Shown: positions 18,089-27,199 of the stretch, piece by piece | Layout: every line of letters starts with the position of its first letter | Numbering within the stretch: position 1 is the first letter of the stretch | Origin: Periconia sp. R9002 | Taxonomy: Eukaryota; Ascomycota; Dothideomycetes; Pleosporales; Periconiaceae | Direction: 5' to 3' | NCBI GenBank assembly: GCA_023627715.1 | Contig: JAMAHW010000171.1 | Span: forward strand, 1-28,978 | Length of the DNA: 28,978 bases | Position numbers and translations under genes: made by a program | Notes under the pieces: generated by a model | Databases searched by the model: none | Told to the model about the DNA's origin: nothing | The model's input: the letters and a program-made list of their open reading frames with translations, nothing else

Positions 18089-18782
18089 TCAAACCCTCAA
18101 CTCCCCTAACCACTGTCTAATGGGGTATTTCTCGAAATTGAAGCTATCCATCAGAATTTCGAGATAAACCTCGAATATAATCTCAAAGTCGTCTTTCTGC
18201 TCGTTGGAAAACCACTTCATGAACGTCTTCAAGTGAAGAATGTTGGTAGGCTTCAGGTCATGCGTGAAAATCTCGACGTTGTGATTCAATAAGCGACGGC
18301 GTGCCTCATTAACGTCGAACTTTGTACCCTTCACACAGCGTGGAAATTCATCCTAATCTGTTAGCGAGATTCTTTAAGTAGGGGGGAACTTACCAAAACA
18401 ATCTTGAATTCCTTAACCAAGAACTGGACTACATGACGAATTTCGCGCATCCGAATTTCTTCAGGCGGAACCTGACGGCAGGCATATTTCCCCACTGGTT
18501 CACATTCGTCGAGAATTGCCAAACGGTCTTTCATGACGCATACCCACCACCGGTTCTCTGAATATAAGACTGGAGTGGGGTATATGCCGCCCAACATCTG
18601 AAGCACATCGGATTTGAAATGAACAAATTCCCTCACAGCTCGAACCTGAAGGTGTTATTGGAAGTTCCCTTTACGAAGATGTAAATACGTACAGCACACG
18701 CTTCGGCATCATTGCGTGGTACGTAAGGGATGTAGTCCCTATAGTAGGAGGTCGGTGGGCAGTAAGGTGGGAGTTGTGCCAT
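18089..18782 (-). CDS. Hypothetical protein, 201 aa, three exons
   Basis: Minus-strand exons 18782-18693, 18645-18394 and 18352-18089. Intron 1 (47 nt) is GTACGT...CACCTTCAG; intron 2 (41 nt) is GTAAGT...CGCTAACAGATTAG, using the second AG because the first would break frame. The total is 606 nt. The start is MAQLPPYCPPTSYYRDY. The middle exon reads FKSDVLQMLGGIYPTPVLYS and ENRWWVCVMKDRLAILDE, the last exon is rich in aromatic and charged residues. HDLKPTNIL in the last exon resembles a protein-kinase catalytic loop but no other kinase motif is present. No family recognised. Confidence 0.6.
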
Positions 18783-19090
18783 AGCGATAGCAAGATTCAA
18801 CTGATGACGGCTAGCGTGACATATATAATTTAAACCCCAATTATGAAGAGGGGCGTCGGCAACTGGTAGTTGGTAGTTATCGGATGTAACAGGAGACGGA
18901 GATATGCATTTGGCGTAGACTAAACAAGTATAATAATAGACCCGTGGCTCCAATACAATGCGTCATCAGCTTTGGTCAATTTAGTCCACCCACCGATCGT
19001 CAATCAGTGCTTCCACCCTTATTGGCCTCATAGTCCGTTGTGCCGCACCCTGGTTCTGCTCGACTCAAGGGTGGCTTATTTGCGGCGCCA
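18783..19090. other. Intergenic spacer
   Basis: About 308 bp between two minus-strand genes. The frame of the downstream gene stays open to about 18960 without an ATG. TATATAATTTAAA near 18819 on the plus strand could supply an AT-rich promoter element. No separate gene is supported. Confidence 0.3.
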
Positions 19091-19840
19091 TCACGCGTTC
19101 CAAACCCAATCATACCAGGAGCTTTCAGAGTCCCTCCTCCTATTTGTCAAGGATTCTGTAGTTTGCAGAGGGTACCGAATGGTGACGGAAGGTAAATGCT
19201 CCGGGTAGGCAATCTGATAACCCCGTAACAAAGCCTTGCGGTCTTCGGGGTTGTGTATAAGGTCTTTGAGATCGCATTTGACATAAATCAGACGACCTTG
19301 AGAGCCTTGTTCTGAGGACAAATTTGTAGCAGTCTCATAAGTGTCCTTCCTGATGAGTTCCATCACCCTTGTTTCCCAATCTTGTATAAGGCTTTTCCAT
19401 TCCATTTGCACCAACTGTAGTATATTATTGTCAGATCCATCGTCGTGTTTCTTCACGAGTATGCGTGCAGATACGCCTTCTGATGTTTTCCAAATCTCAA
19501 TAAGGTCGTAGATATCTGTAATCGAAGTTCGCGTTTCGTGGTTTGCCTGAACGGCGTTCTCCTCGTCAATGCTCGTTCGTACAGGAGTAGATAGATGAAC
19601 TGCTAATGGACTACGAATTTACTTAGTTTCCATAATACGAGAGGAAAAGTTCGAAACTTACAATATATTACCTGTCTCAACGCTTCCCTCTGCTGACGAT
19701 GTGGAACATTGCAGCCCCGTTTCAATGACTTGAGATTTTTTTGATCGCTGGAATAGTAAAGAAAGGCAAACGATGATGCATATGACCACTATTACTGAAC
19801 AAATAACTCCAAGTCTTTGCTCAGGCGATAGCTCGACCAT
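19091..19840 (-). CDS. Single-pass membrane protein, 226 aa
   Basis: Minus-strand exons 19840-19672 and 19602-19091 joined across a 69-nt intron (GTAATA...AACTAAGTAAATTCGTAGTC-CATTAG) in phase 1; total 681 nt. The start MVELSPEQRLGV is followed directly by one strong transmembrane segment (VICSVIVVICIIVCLSLLF, residues about 12-30) and a basic stop-transfer (QRSKKSQ). The rest is hydrophilic: a Ser/Thr-rich stretch, then a helical charged region (LVQMEWKSLIQDWETRVMEL) and a mixed C terminus ending WYDWVWNA. The topology looks like a type III or signal-anchored protein with a cytosolic domain. No family recognised. Confidence 0.65.
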
Positions 19841-20323
19841 TTTCGTGGGGTAATACGATGCACGCCGCAGGAAACATGCAAGAAGGCAACCGGTGAAAGA
19901 CTGGGGAAGGCGGTAACGCAATAGACTGAAGGACGTCTCAAGCCTGTTGAGAGGAGGTGCATGATATATTATTCTCAAGTGTTCGATCGATCTTGAATGG
20001 ACCCAAATGGCCCTACGTCCACTCTAGAATAGAGCTAGGCATAGATGATTCTCAGAGGGAATAGCAGGGGCATCCCTTACGCCATCAGCAGCATAATTAA
20101 TATTGCGCACGAGTGTTCCCCGCTCGTGTATTAGCAATGCCGTCACGGAGGCTTGCCTGACCATCCGCACTTTTCCTTTTGCGCGAAGGTGGAAAGGAGA
20201 CTCTTCGCCGATTCATGCGACGCGGGACTGCAGGAAGACCCATGCATGCACAGCTGACAGGGGGTTTCACGACCTTTCTCGACGTGAAATCCCCCTACGC
20301 AACTGTACAGACATTCACCACTC
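19841..20323. other. Divergent intergenic region, no gene seen
   Basis: About 480 bp between the start of the minus-strand membrane protein and the plus-strand gene at 20324. Short overlapping frames at 20103-20424 on both strands have no recognisable content. A CATGCATGCA palindrome is at about 20243. Confidence 0.3.
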
Positions 20324-21749
20324 ATGCTACAGGACGAAAAAAAGTTGTTAGAGGCGCTTGCCTCGCTTTCTCCGGCCCAAGTTCTGCAATCTGAGGTAAG
20401 TCGCAGCCTGAAAGAAGATGGCATTCGCTGATCAACGTAGCCACTTCGCGCAGGCTTAAACGAGTTCTTCGGTCGAGGTTCATTACAGGAGTGCCGGCAA
20501 TTGCTCCCAAAATGCTACAAAATATCATCTAGGGTTCCATCGAAGAGTACTGCATCAGAATCAATTATGCCAGAAGAATATTTCGCTACTAAAGGATTGT
20601 CAACTCAACAGGCGAAGAAGCTAGGGATCGCAGCAAACATCCTCACAACACCCACCAAATTTGCTGATGCTGATTATGAGGAGTTTTGGGGGCCGAAAGA
20701 GCCACCACTCTGTTCTGACGAAAAAGACGCTTTTAATCGGGTACAACATCTAGTCCAGGGGATTGATAGGCTTGGAAAAAACTCATCACTATCTGCCAGT
20801 GCTAATAGGTTCAGCCTTCTTTTCTTCTCCCACGATGTGGACCAAATTGCATTAGCGGTTAAGGAGAAGCTCGGGCGCGGGATAACACGGAAGACAATAG
20901 CTATGGATAAAATTGAGAAGAGATGCAGTTTGAGGCGGACACAAATTGATCGAATATCCAAAAGAAGTAACAAGTATCTCTTGATCGCAGAGAGGGGTGG
21001 CTTGGGCACTCTTTTGGAGATGGGAGAGGGTTCATCTTAGTACACCAGCCAGCCTAGCATTCACAAGAATAAAGTGACTAACTCATACAGTTGGGAAGGC
21101 CTAACAGCCAAAGATGTCTCTTTGGTCTTTGAGTACCGCGAGAAATACCTACCTAAAGCTGAACGTCGATCCCAAGAACTTGCGATTGTCGCTGCTTCTG
21201 TGGCGATCAAAGGCCTCAAAGCTTATGGCTGGACATTTCAAGAGCTTTCCAAAGGTGGAAGTAGATTAATGGATCTACTCAGTAATTACATAGACCTGGA
21301 AGATCTTGCGCATGAGAAGATCACGCCATGGACAGCTGCATCGAAACCGAAATTCGGCAAAAGATGTTCTGAGATCGAGCCATCTCCGGCCTGCAAGAGA
21401 CGCAAGGTGGTTCCGTTTCAAGCCAACAATCCCGGCAGTGAGCTTACACAGCTATCTTCTCCTCTACACAATCCTGTGGATGTCCTTCCAGGCGCTATTC
21501 AAGATTCGCAGCCTCTTCGAGTTTTTGCACACGAATGCGCTCTTGACCAGGCCCCTTCTCCCCACTCCAACACATATCAAATGATCAGCAGCGAAATTTC
21601 GAGTTGGATGCTGAATCCAGGTACTTCATTTCTTTGTTGAACATTATTCTGTTGCTTATCATGAAACAGATCCGAGGGACGCGATGGACCAACCGTCCGC
21701 GGTGATGCAGGACTACTGGCAGGAGGGGCCCTGGGTCTTTTACCCGTGA
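20324..21749 (+). CDS. Hypothetical protein, 426 aa, four exons
   Basis: Exons 20324-20395, 20441-21039, 21091-21620 and 21670-21749; introns of 45 nt (GTAAGT...GCTGATCAACGTAG), 51 nt (GTACAC...GTGACTAACTCATACAG) and 49 nt (GTACTT...ATCATGAAACAG). All three joins keep frame (1281 nt). The start MLQDEKKLLEALASLSPAQV is helical. The centre holds DYEEFWGPKEPP and a Lys/Arg-rich segment (KIEKRCSLRRTQIDRISKRS); the last third has CKRRKVVPF, a possible nuclear signal, and ends QEGPWVFYP. No known domain recognised. Start is less sure than the splice chain; a 5' exon further upstream cannot be excluded. The last 10 bp overlap the convergent gene at 21740. Confidence 0.7.
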
Positions 21750-22330
21750 TCGCATTCTAGTAGCGTGGGTAATGGTATCGAATAGTAGAGAATTCCTGCC
21801 GGCTCCGTTCGGAAACTGCAGCCACCAAAAACAACCACACCGGAACCGCATAACCATCCTCCTATGCTATAGTCATTCGTGTCTTTGTTGTCGCCCCGGA
21901 CTAGAACTGCAGCCTCCGCGCAATTACTAGAAGCGCACGAGGTAAGATGGGCGACATACCCTGCTGGTACTGTCACCCAACCGGCAACAAGGCGCTCCAG
22001 CGTTGGAGTGGGAAGCTTCTCACCAGGCTCCTTCTTACGAAGTGTGACTCCTGGCTGTGTCTCAACGGCAAGCTTAATCTCGTTTACCTTTTAACATTAG
22101 TAATGTAGCGATGGCAATTTTGACCTAATACATACAACTTTTTTAATTTCAGCAAACAAATTGCCAAATTCATTTTCTGACTCTGTGTCTAAATCCTGAT
22201 ACTTGAACCATTTCATCCGTTTATCGCTGGTGGGAACTTGCACGGGATTCAATTTTTGTAGCAGTAGGGCAAGTTTGCGGGCTGTCGTCTGTATAGCGGG
22301 CGTCGTGGGAACAGCCGCAGCAAGAGGCAT
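21740..22330 (-). CDS. Hypothetical protein, 180 aa, with Cys-containing C-terminal half
   Basis: Minus-strand exons 22330-22136 and 22087-21740, intron 48 nt (GTATGT...ATTACTAATGTTAAAAG), both boundaries phase 0, total 543 nt. The start MPLAAAVPTTPAIQTTARK is preceded at 22391-22407 by a TATATA-rich run, which favours this ATG. The N-terminal half is helical and charged; the C-terminal half has TVPAGYVAHLTSCASSNC, GGWLCGSG, FGGCSF and LLECDHG, about six cysteines. No signal peptide. Tail-to-tail overlap of 10 bp with the plus-strand gene. No family recognised. Confidence 0.6.
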
Positions 22331-22390
22331 TATAAGGACACGTAGAAATATAATATCAAGGCGTAGCAACACAGGACATGAAAAAGATAG

Positions 22391-22407
22391 GTATATATAG
22401 TATATAA
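22391..22407 (-). promoter_or_regulatory. TATA-rich element for the 22330 gene
   Basis: TATATAC/TATATAT run on the minus strand, 60-75 nt upstream of the ATG at 22330. It argues that this gene has its own promoter, although the frame is open further upstream. Confidence 0.3.
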
Positions 22408-22522
22408 TGACAAACTCGGGATCAAATCGTTGGTCATGCGGGGCAGGATCACCCGATCTAATTACAGCGGATAAATGATATTCCAGCAAAAGCACGATTG
22501 TCTGATTGGCCCAATGACGTGA

Positions 22523-22825
22523 CTAATGCGAGCCATTAGGCCGCTGGTTTCTCGTGGTAGAGAACGCATCGCAAAATTCTCCGACACAAGAATCAACTGT
22601 ACGTACCCAGTGATTGTCCATAGATGCCGATGGGGCTCCCGAACCGGTTGTAGAGTTGTCGCGCGGCTGGCTGGCGCCATTAGAAGTGTCTATAGTCGAT
22701 GCGTTTGTAGTCGATGCGTTTGTAGTCGATGCGTTTGTAGTCGATGCGTTTGTAGTCGATGCGTTTGTAGTGGGCGTGTTGGGAGGCGGGTTGGGAGGCG
22801 GGTTGGGAGTAGGTGTATTGGACAT
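22523..22825 (-). CDS. Pro/Asn/Thr-rich repeat protein, 100 aa
   Basis: Minus-strand frame from ATG 22825 to TAG 22523. It starts MSNTPTPNPPPNPPPNTP, followed by five TTNAS pentapeptides, a Ser/Gly/Thr-rich part, SMDNHW, and ends CDAFSTTRNQRPNGSH. A GTACGT donor directly after SMDNHW and an AG at about 22523 would instead splice in frame to the open frame that runs into the gene at 22330, giving one long product. The TATA-rich run at 22391-22407 makes two genes somewhat more likely. No function can be assigned; the repeats predict disorder. Confidence 0.45.
   Translation of the reverse strand: MSNTPTPNPPPNPPPNTPTTNASTTNASTTNASTTNASTTNASTIDTSNGASQPRDNSTTGSGAPSASMDNHWVRTVDSCVGEFCDAFSTTRNQRPNGSH
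22693..22772 (-). repeat. Coding 15-bp minisatellite (TTNAS units)
   Basis: Unit ACTACAAACGCATCG on the minus strand, five near-identical copies, keeping frame. Same period as, but different sequence from, the repeat in the 703-aa gene. Confidence 0.95.
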
Positions 22826-24104
22826 GGTGAATCCGTTTTTGAAGTAGGATGCGGATAAAATCTTATGGAACTGTGAATATCAATGGATTGTATTGCTGAA
22901 AACTTCCTGGCTTATTCTCACCTTGGTGACTTCTGATCTCGGCGTATAGTGGTACTTGGAGCTGCTATCGTATAGCGATAATGATTGTTAGAAGAACGAT
23001 GGTGTACAAACAGAAGATGATCGAGAGGAATTGAGTGAAGCTTTATATCTATCTTAAGACCTGTTTGCCCATGCTTCTAAACAGCAGCGGTCGGAATCGC
23101 TGTATATATGAAGGCGCTTGCAGGTGCATGAACCCCCCTCTACTATTCTGGTACTTTGAAAGATGGCTGTAGAAGCAACAGTAGTGGTACTGTTATACGA
23201 AGTCCCTTGTAGGTACGAAGCGAAATTCCACTGTGATTCCAACTTATTTCTAATATAATTCCATTGTAATTCCAATGCAATCCTAATGCAGTTCCAATGC
23301 AATTCCAACTAATTTCCATAAGTTTGTCGTCTGGCTCCGCGCTTGCGTCTAGAGACTCCTAGCGCAGCCTGCAACGGTATTCCTATTTGAATAGAATTGA
23401 TATTAGTCTACTTCTTATAGCTTGTAAGTCTATAGTTTGAAATATTGTGTGTATTTTTAAAACATGCGCCGGCGAAAGTAATTAATGTCGCCGCTCCGCT
23501 CCGTCAGACTCTGCCATCATCACGTGCACTTATCTTAGATAGTGTGTCCACATAATATGTGTTTGAGCTGCATAAACAACTCGCTATCCATAAATGGAGT
23601 TGAATATGAATCAAATATGCCAACACCAGATATTCACTTCAGCGATGATGAAATTGTGACTAGCACGTGATTAATGCCCCTCGTTTGCCTTGGCGTTGCA
23701 CCGTCGTTGGGCAGCATCGCTTACGCACAACTCTCATCAACCTTCCATATCACCCGAACACATTTCGAAGAATGTGGTTGATGCGAAACCACACTAAGTG
23801 CTGTCCTAGATACAGCTGCAATCCAACTTCAGCTCTAACAAGCTCCCAGCGTTTATACCCATCAGAAAACGCGACTCCTCCGAACCTACAAGCACCTCGT
23901 GCTAAGCATCCAGTCTCTTCTATCACTATATCTTCTGGTGTTTTAGCTAGCGGAGAAGTGTAGAGTGCATTATCTAGGATATGTCATTACATGTGGTGAA
24001 GGCATCGAAATCTCTGACGGATTCGGAGCTTTTGGATCTATGTAAAAGAGAGGCGCGTTTGTCTTGACAGATGTTGGGAGTATCCTATGCTAACATGAGG
24101 GTAG
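22826..24104. other. Gene-poor region with degenerate tandem repeat
   Basis: About 1.3 kb with no gene I can support. 23226-23325 is a degenerate 11-12 bp tandem repeat of the type ATTCCAATGCA. At 23464-23490 a GGCGAAAGTAATTAATGTCGCC sequence can fold into a short hairpin. From 23667 to 24100 several short frames (for example GEGIEISDGFGAFGS near 24000) look partly protein-like and may be decayed or unrecognised exons upstream of the frame at 24105. Confidence 0.35.
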
Positions 24105-24389
24105 CTGAAATGCGGCGAATGCGATATTCTACCCGGCCCGTCCACCGAAACTATCTACCAAACCTCACCACCTTCGAACGCTCTAGCCATTGTTATTGAC
24201 ATATCGAATACTGGAGGGTCTCTCAAAGTTCACGAGACATCAGACAATGATTTTGGGAATGTGTTTATTGGAAAGATTGGGACTGAAGAGAGCGAAAGTG
24301 GAAAGAAGCTAGTCATAATAGCATGGAATGCGAGTTGGTGGTACCGTTCGCTGGGTACTGTTGGAATAAAATATATTGTAAACAAGTAG
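24105..24389 (+). CDS. Open frame of 94 aa lacking a clear start
   Basis: Frame begins directly after GCTAACATGAGGGTAG, which looks like a branch point and acceptor, and runs to TAG 24387-24389. It encodes LKCGECDILPGPSTETIYQT, a mixed hydrophilic middle, and a C-terminal LVIIAWNASWWYRSLGTVG. The composition is protein-like and an acceptor at its start suggests a last exon. The only phase-compatible first exon I found is 23981-23995 (ATG TCA TTA CAT GTG) with a 109-nt intron, which is weak. A minus-strand frame over the same place is more hydrophobic and less convincing. No family recognised. Confidence 0.35.
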   Translation: MKCGECDILPGPSTETIYQTSPPSNALAIVIDISNTGGSLKVHETSDNDFGNVFIGKIGTEESESGKKLVIIAWNASWWYRSLGTVGIKYIVNK

Positions 24390-24417
24390 GCTGAGACAAA
24401 GCCAGCATACTGAAGTT

Positions 24418-25190
24418 TTACATCAGCCGGTTGCGCTGTGCGCTGAAATATGCACACTGTTCCTCCGAGATGGATATCGTTATGAATGGTACAGTCTGAC
24501 TTCTATATGGTTCCATTAGGTAGACTTTTCCCGAGACTACACCAGATGCTACTATATTTTCGGCGTCTTGTAATGTCAACTCAAATACCCGACCAGTCTG
24601 AGACTCTAGCACGTCGGACAGCTCTGTAAATAATCTTTGATGATTGCTGTGAGGTTCCTCAAGTAGAGCTACGGGAGCCTCCGCGTTGCTGTCAGCCTGT
24701 TGGGACATTTGTAGATCCCTTGTGCAAGTCTCTGGAGTACATCGTGTGCTTGGCATAACTAGTTATCGTTAGCCATACGTCGCCGTAGCAAGAGGGAAAA
24801 AATATTTCGACCTTTTGCATTGCATTCCTCTACGATTGTTTGAATGATCGATGACTGTAGGCTGTCTGCGAATTTCTCGATCTCCGAAGGAAGGTGAAGT
24901 CTTGCATTTTCCCTCATATCTGCAATCGCTGACTGCCCAATGCCGACAGCAATTATTGCCACCAATTGGAGTCCGCAGGCACTGCGAATATGCTGCAAAA
25001 ATTGGCGGTAAACATCGCGCCGCTGGCGGGTTTTCGCACTAGGTGGATCAGATGATCGCGACAGGACTGCGAATGCTGCTTCAATGCGTTTGCGTTCGTG
25101 AGGTTTTACGCTCCCTCGGAGGTTGATTTTTACCGCAGCTGCACGAATCTTACTTAGAGCCCTCTCAATGGATAATGACGGAGATTGCAT
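24418..25190 (-). CDS. Hypothetical protein, 240 aa if spliced, or two adjacent ORFs
   Basis: Two minus-strand frames are nearly adjacent: ATG 25190 to TAG 24761-24759 (143 aa) and ATG 24756 to stop 24418 (112 aa). A 53-nt intron (24811-24759) with a weak GTCGAA donor but a good GCTAACGATAACTAG branch-acceptor joins them in frame, replacing the first stop. I favour one gene with exons 25190-24812 and 24758-24418. The N-terminal exon is basic and helical (VKPHERKRIEAAFAVLSR) with a hydrophobic patch (LQLVAIIAVGIG); the second has SQTGRVFELTLQDAENI. No family recognised. Confidence 0.5.
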
Positions 25191-25657
25191 CGTAGGATAA
25201 ACAAAAAAGGTAGACGGCAAAGGAGGGCAGATGAACTAGGACTAGATAATTTCTAGTACAAAAAACAACGAAAAGCCTAAGATATACTTTGGAAAATGGT
25301 TGGATTTTCATTGGAAAATGGTTGGATTTCCTTTGGAAAATGGTTGGATTTCCTTGGGTTTTAAAGCACATTTTCATTGGCCTAATCTAATACTGGCTAG
25401 ACATGGGAAGGGAAGAGCGGAGTCTATAGCTAATGAAGTTAGAGCGCTTTCCCTATAATATGTATACTTCGTTTGGATCGGCATAATAATATGCCGCGTT
25501 ATATGTATCGGCTAATAGTTACGATATGCACCCTCAAGTTTACGTGTCTAAGCGATACGGCACAGCAGCATGCTGCTGCACATTACATTCTATAGGAAAG
25601 TAGAACAAAAACAAGCATAACAGATCCTTAGCGGCATTCCAACGCAACCGACCTCTT
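25191..25657. other. Intergenic region with 22-bp tandem repeat
   Basis: 25290-25356 holds three copies of TGGAAAATGGTTGGATTT with a 22-bp period. The rest is AT-rich (polyA/T near 25255-25270) and has no gene I can support. A GTATCGGCT...GATATGCACC segment near 25510 gave nothing recognisable. Confidence 0.5.
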
Positions 25658-26634
25658 CTAGTGACTTCTAATCTCCCACAACATATCCTCCACAGTACTT
25701 TGAGAGCGTCTCCGTTCGGATTGCGTTGTAGTGAAGAATGATTGTCGCCGTATAGGTATGGTATGCCGAAGTTGTCCTCTGATCCGCTCAAGTATGTGCT
25801 TGTGGAGTAATACTGGCGCCACGGCGAATATTTGTGCAAACATGCATATCTAAAAGCGTAAGTATATTACGGTACATGTGTAGGCCGGCTATCTCACGAA
25901 TAGGAAAATAAGACGAAAAGTTTTGGGATGATAGCCACGTACTGAGCTGATGTAGACACACATAGCTCCGACTATTTGAATACACCCTGCAACAGCGTTG
26001 AACGCCGCAATTTCGTTCATGAGCCTTCGTTTTGTGTCGTCAGTAGCTCCCTCAGCAGTGAGTTCATCATCAGGTCTCGAACGGTTCTCAAACGCTACTA
26101 GGGCTGTGATGAAGGACAAGGATGCTGTTCGGATAATTGAGAGGTAGTCGTAGAAGAAGCCGAGCTCTTCCTGTGCCTTCCTGTGGGCATTCAGTAAGGC
26201 AGCTATTAGGTTTGATATATTACTTACGGTGTAGTATAGAACAAGTCTACAGCAAGTGGGATGGCCATCAGAGATGCCCCAACGCATATTGGAGTAAAAT
26301 TCAGGGCTCTTAGAATTCTCGAAAACTAGCATTGTGAGTCAAAGTTATGTAAGTCGTATAGGACACTCACGTTCATAGAAGAAAAAAGATGGATTATCCA
26401 GGGAACTAGTACATCATCCCACCAGAACCTTTGTTTGATCGATATGGCTTTGGTTACCACGGTAGTCCCACACATGAACACTGTTATGCCATCTAATATC
26501 ACAAATACGTATTTTTCATAACGCGGGCGTGTTTGCATAATTAGGTCTTTCCAAGTAAGTGCGGAGCATAAGCAAAGAATAACAACGTAGTAGATAAATG
26601 AGAGGACATAAACTACGATTGAAACTGAATTCAT
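25658..26634 (-). CDS. Polytopic (about 7-TM) membrane protein, 291 aa
   Basis: Minus-strand exons 26634-26371, 26317-25898 and 25849-25658; introns 53 nt (GTGAGT...CTAGTTTTCGAG) and 48 nt (GTGAGA...CTTACGCTTTTAG). Total 876 nt in one frame. Hydrophobic segments: SIVVYVLSFIYYVVILCLC, VFVILDGITVFMCGTTVVT, LVPWIIHLFSSM, SNISNLIAALL, ASLSFITALVAF, AVAGCIQIVGAMCVYISS and LIFLFICMFAQIFAVAPVLL. The tail is basic (RRQSFFTTTQSERRRSQS). An alternative 51-nt intron (donor GTAAGT after VLYYT) would remove 17 residues, still in frame. The order of hydrophobic and charged segments resembles fungal seven-span proteins, but no family motif is seen. Confidence 0.65.
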
Positions 26635-26712
26635 CTTGGAATATGGCTACTGTATGCGGGGGGACGCGACCTATTTATGCTTTCCATCATCCCTGAACGC
26701 CAAGAATGTCCA

Positions 26713-26946
26713 TCATTCGTTTCCAGAGTTATATATGAAATGTGCGAGTCGTTTCAAAGATCGTCGAATATATTCAAGTTGACGCAAATGACCCCCGTGA
26801 CAGTCTTCTGGAAGAATACTGGTATCATCATAAGCGCACACGGTGGCCTCGTACGAGTATCTTGGAGGCTGAAGCTCGCCTTCTGAGATGCTACTTTCGT
26901 AAGACGGGGAGGGGCTCGGACAATTCCTTGAGATTTTAGTCATCAT
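26713..26946 (-). CDS. Small hypothetical protein, 77 aa
   Basis: Minus-strand frame from ATG 26946 to a stop at 26713, starting MMTKISRNCPSPSPSYESS. It has a Ser/Pro/Tyr-rich N terminus, then TSILPEDCHGGHLRQLEYIR and a basic helix (RRSLKRLAHFIYN). It lies 78 bp upstream of the start of the membrane-protein gene on the same strand, whose promoter probably includes the CATAAATAGG at about 26672 on the minus strand. No family recognised. Confidence 0.4.
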   Translation of the reverse strand: MMTKISRNCPSPSPSYESSISEGELQPPRYSYEATVCAYDDTSILPEDCHGGHLRQLEYIRRSLKRLAHFIYNSGNE

Positions 26947-27150
26947 GTCAGATTGCCATCAATTCTACTAACCGATGTCTAGTGCGGTCCCCGTTGGTCG
27001 GGGGCTTAGAGTGACGGATGAAGATGATGAAGCACATTTTGTATGTTCTGCTGTTGTCTACGATGGCACCTTGGGCGTGATTTATACCAACCCCCTTGCT
27101 TGATACAGATCTGCGCAAAACTGACTTCTGTCCTGCTGCTACGCCTCATG

Positions 27151-27158
27151 TATAAATA
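27151..27158 (+). promoter_or_regulatory. TATA box of the DUF7492-like gene
   Basis: TATAAATA, 42-49 nt upstream of the ATG at 27200, followed by a short 5' leader. No other strong TATA is near. Confidence 0.45.
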
Positions 27159-27199
27159 TAGCCCATATCGCCTGTCTCAAAGGCAATCTGTACACAAAA

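Noticed and set aside
18083..18112. Telomere-like AACCCTCAAACCCTCAAC sequence
   Set aside because: It is not a regular TTAGGG array and lies at the coding end of the minus-strand gene.
18089..18352. HDLKPTNIL resembling a protein-kinase catalytic loop
   Set aside because: No glycine loop, VAIK lysine or DFG is present in this 201-aa protein, so it is probably chance.
23667..23963. 98-residue plus-strand frame
   Set aside because: Amino-acid content is irregular, with many Arg, Pro and Cys and no domain, and other frames are equally open; recorded only as gene-poor sequence.
24230..24457. 75-residue minus-strand frame
   Set aside because: It overlaps the stop regions of two better-supported frames, and its hydrophobic content mirrors the opposite strand.
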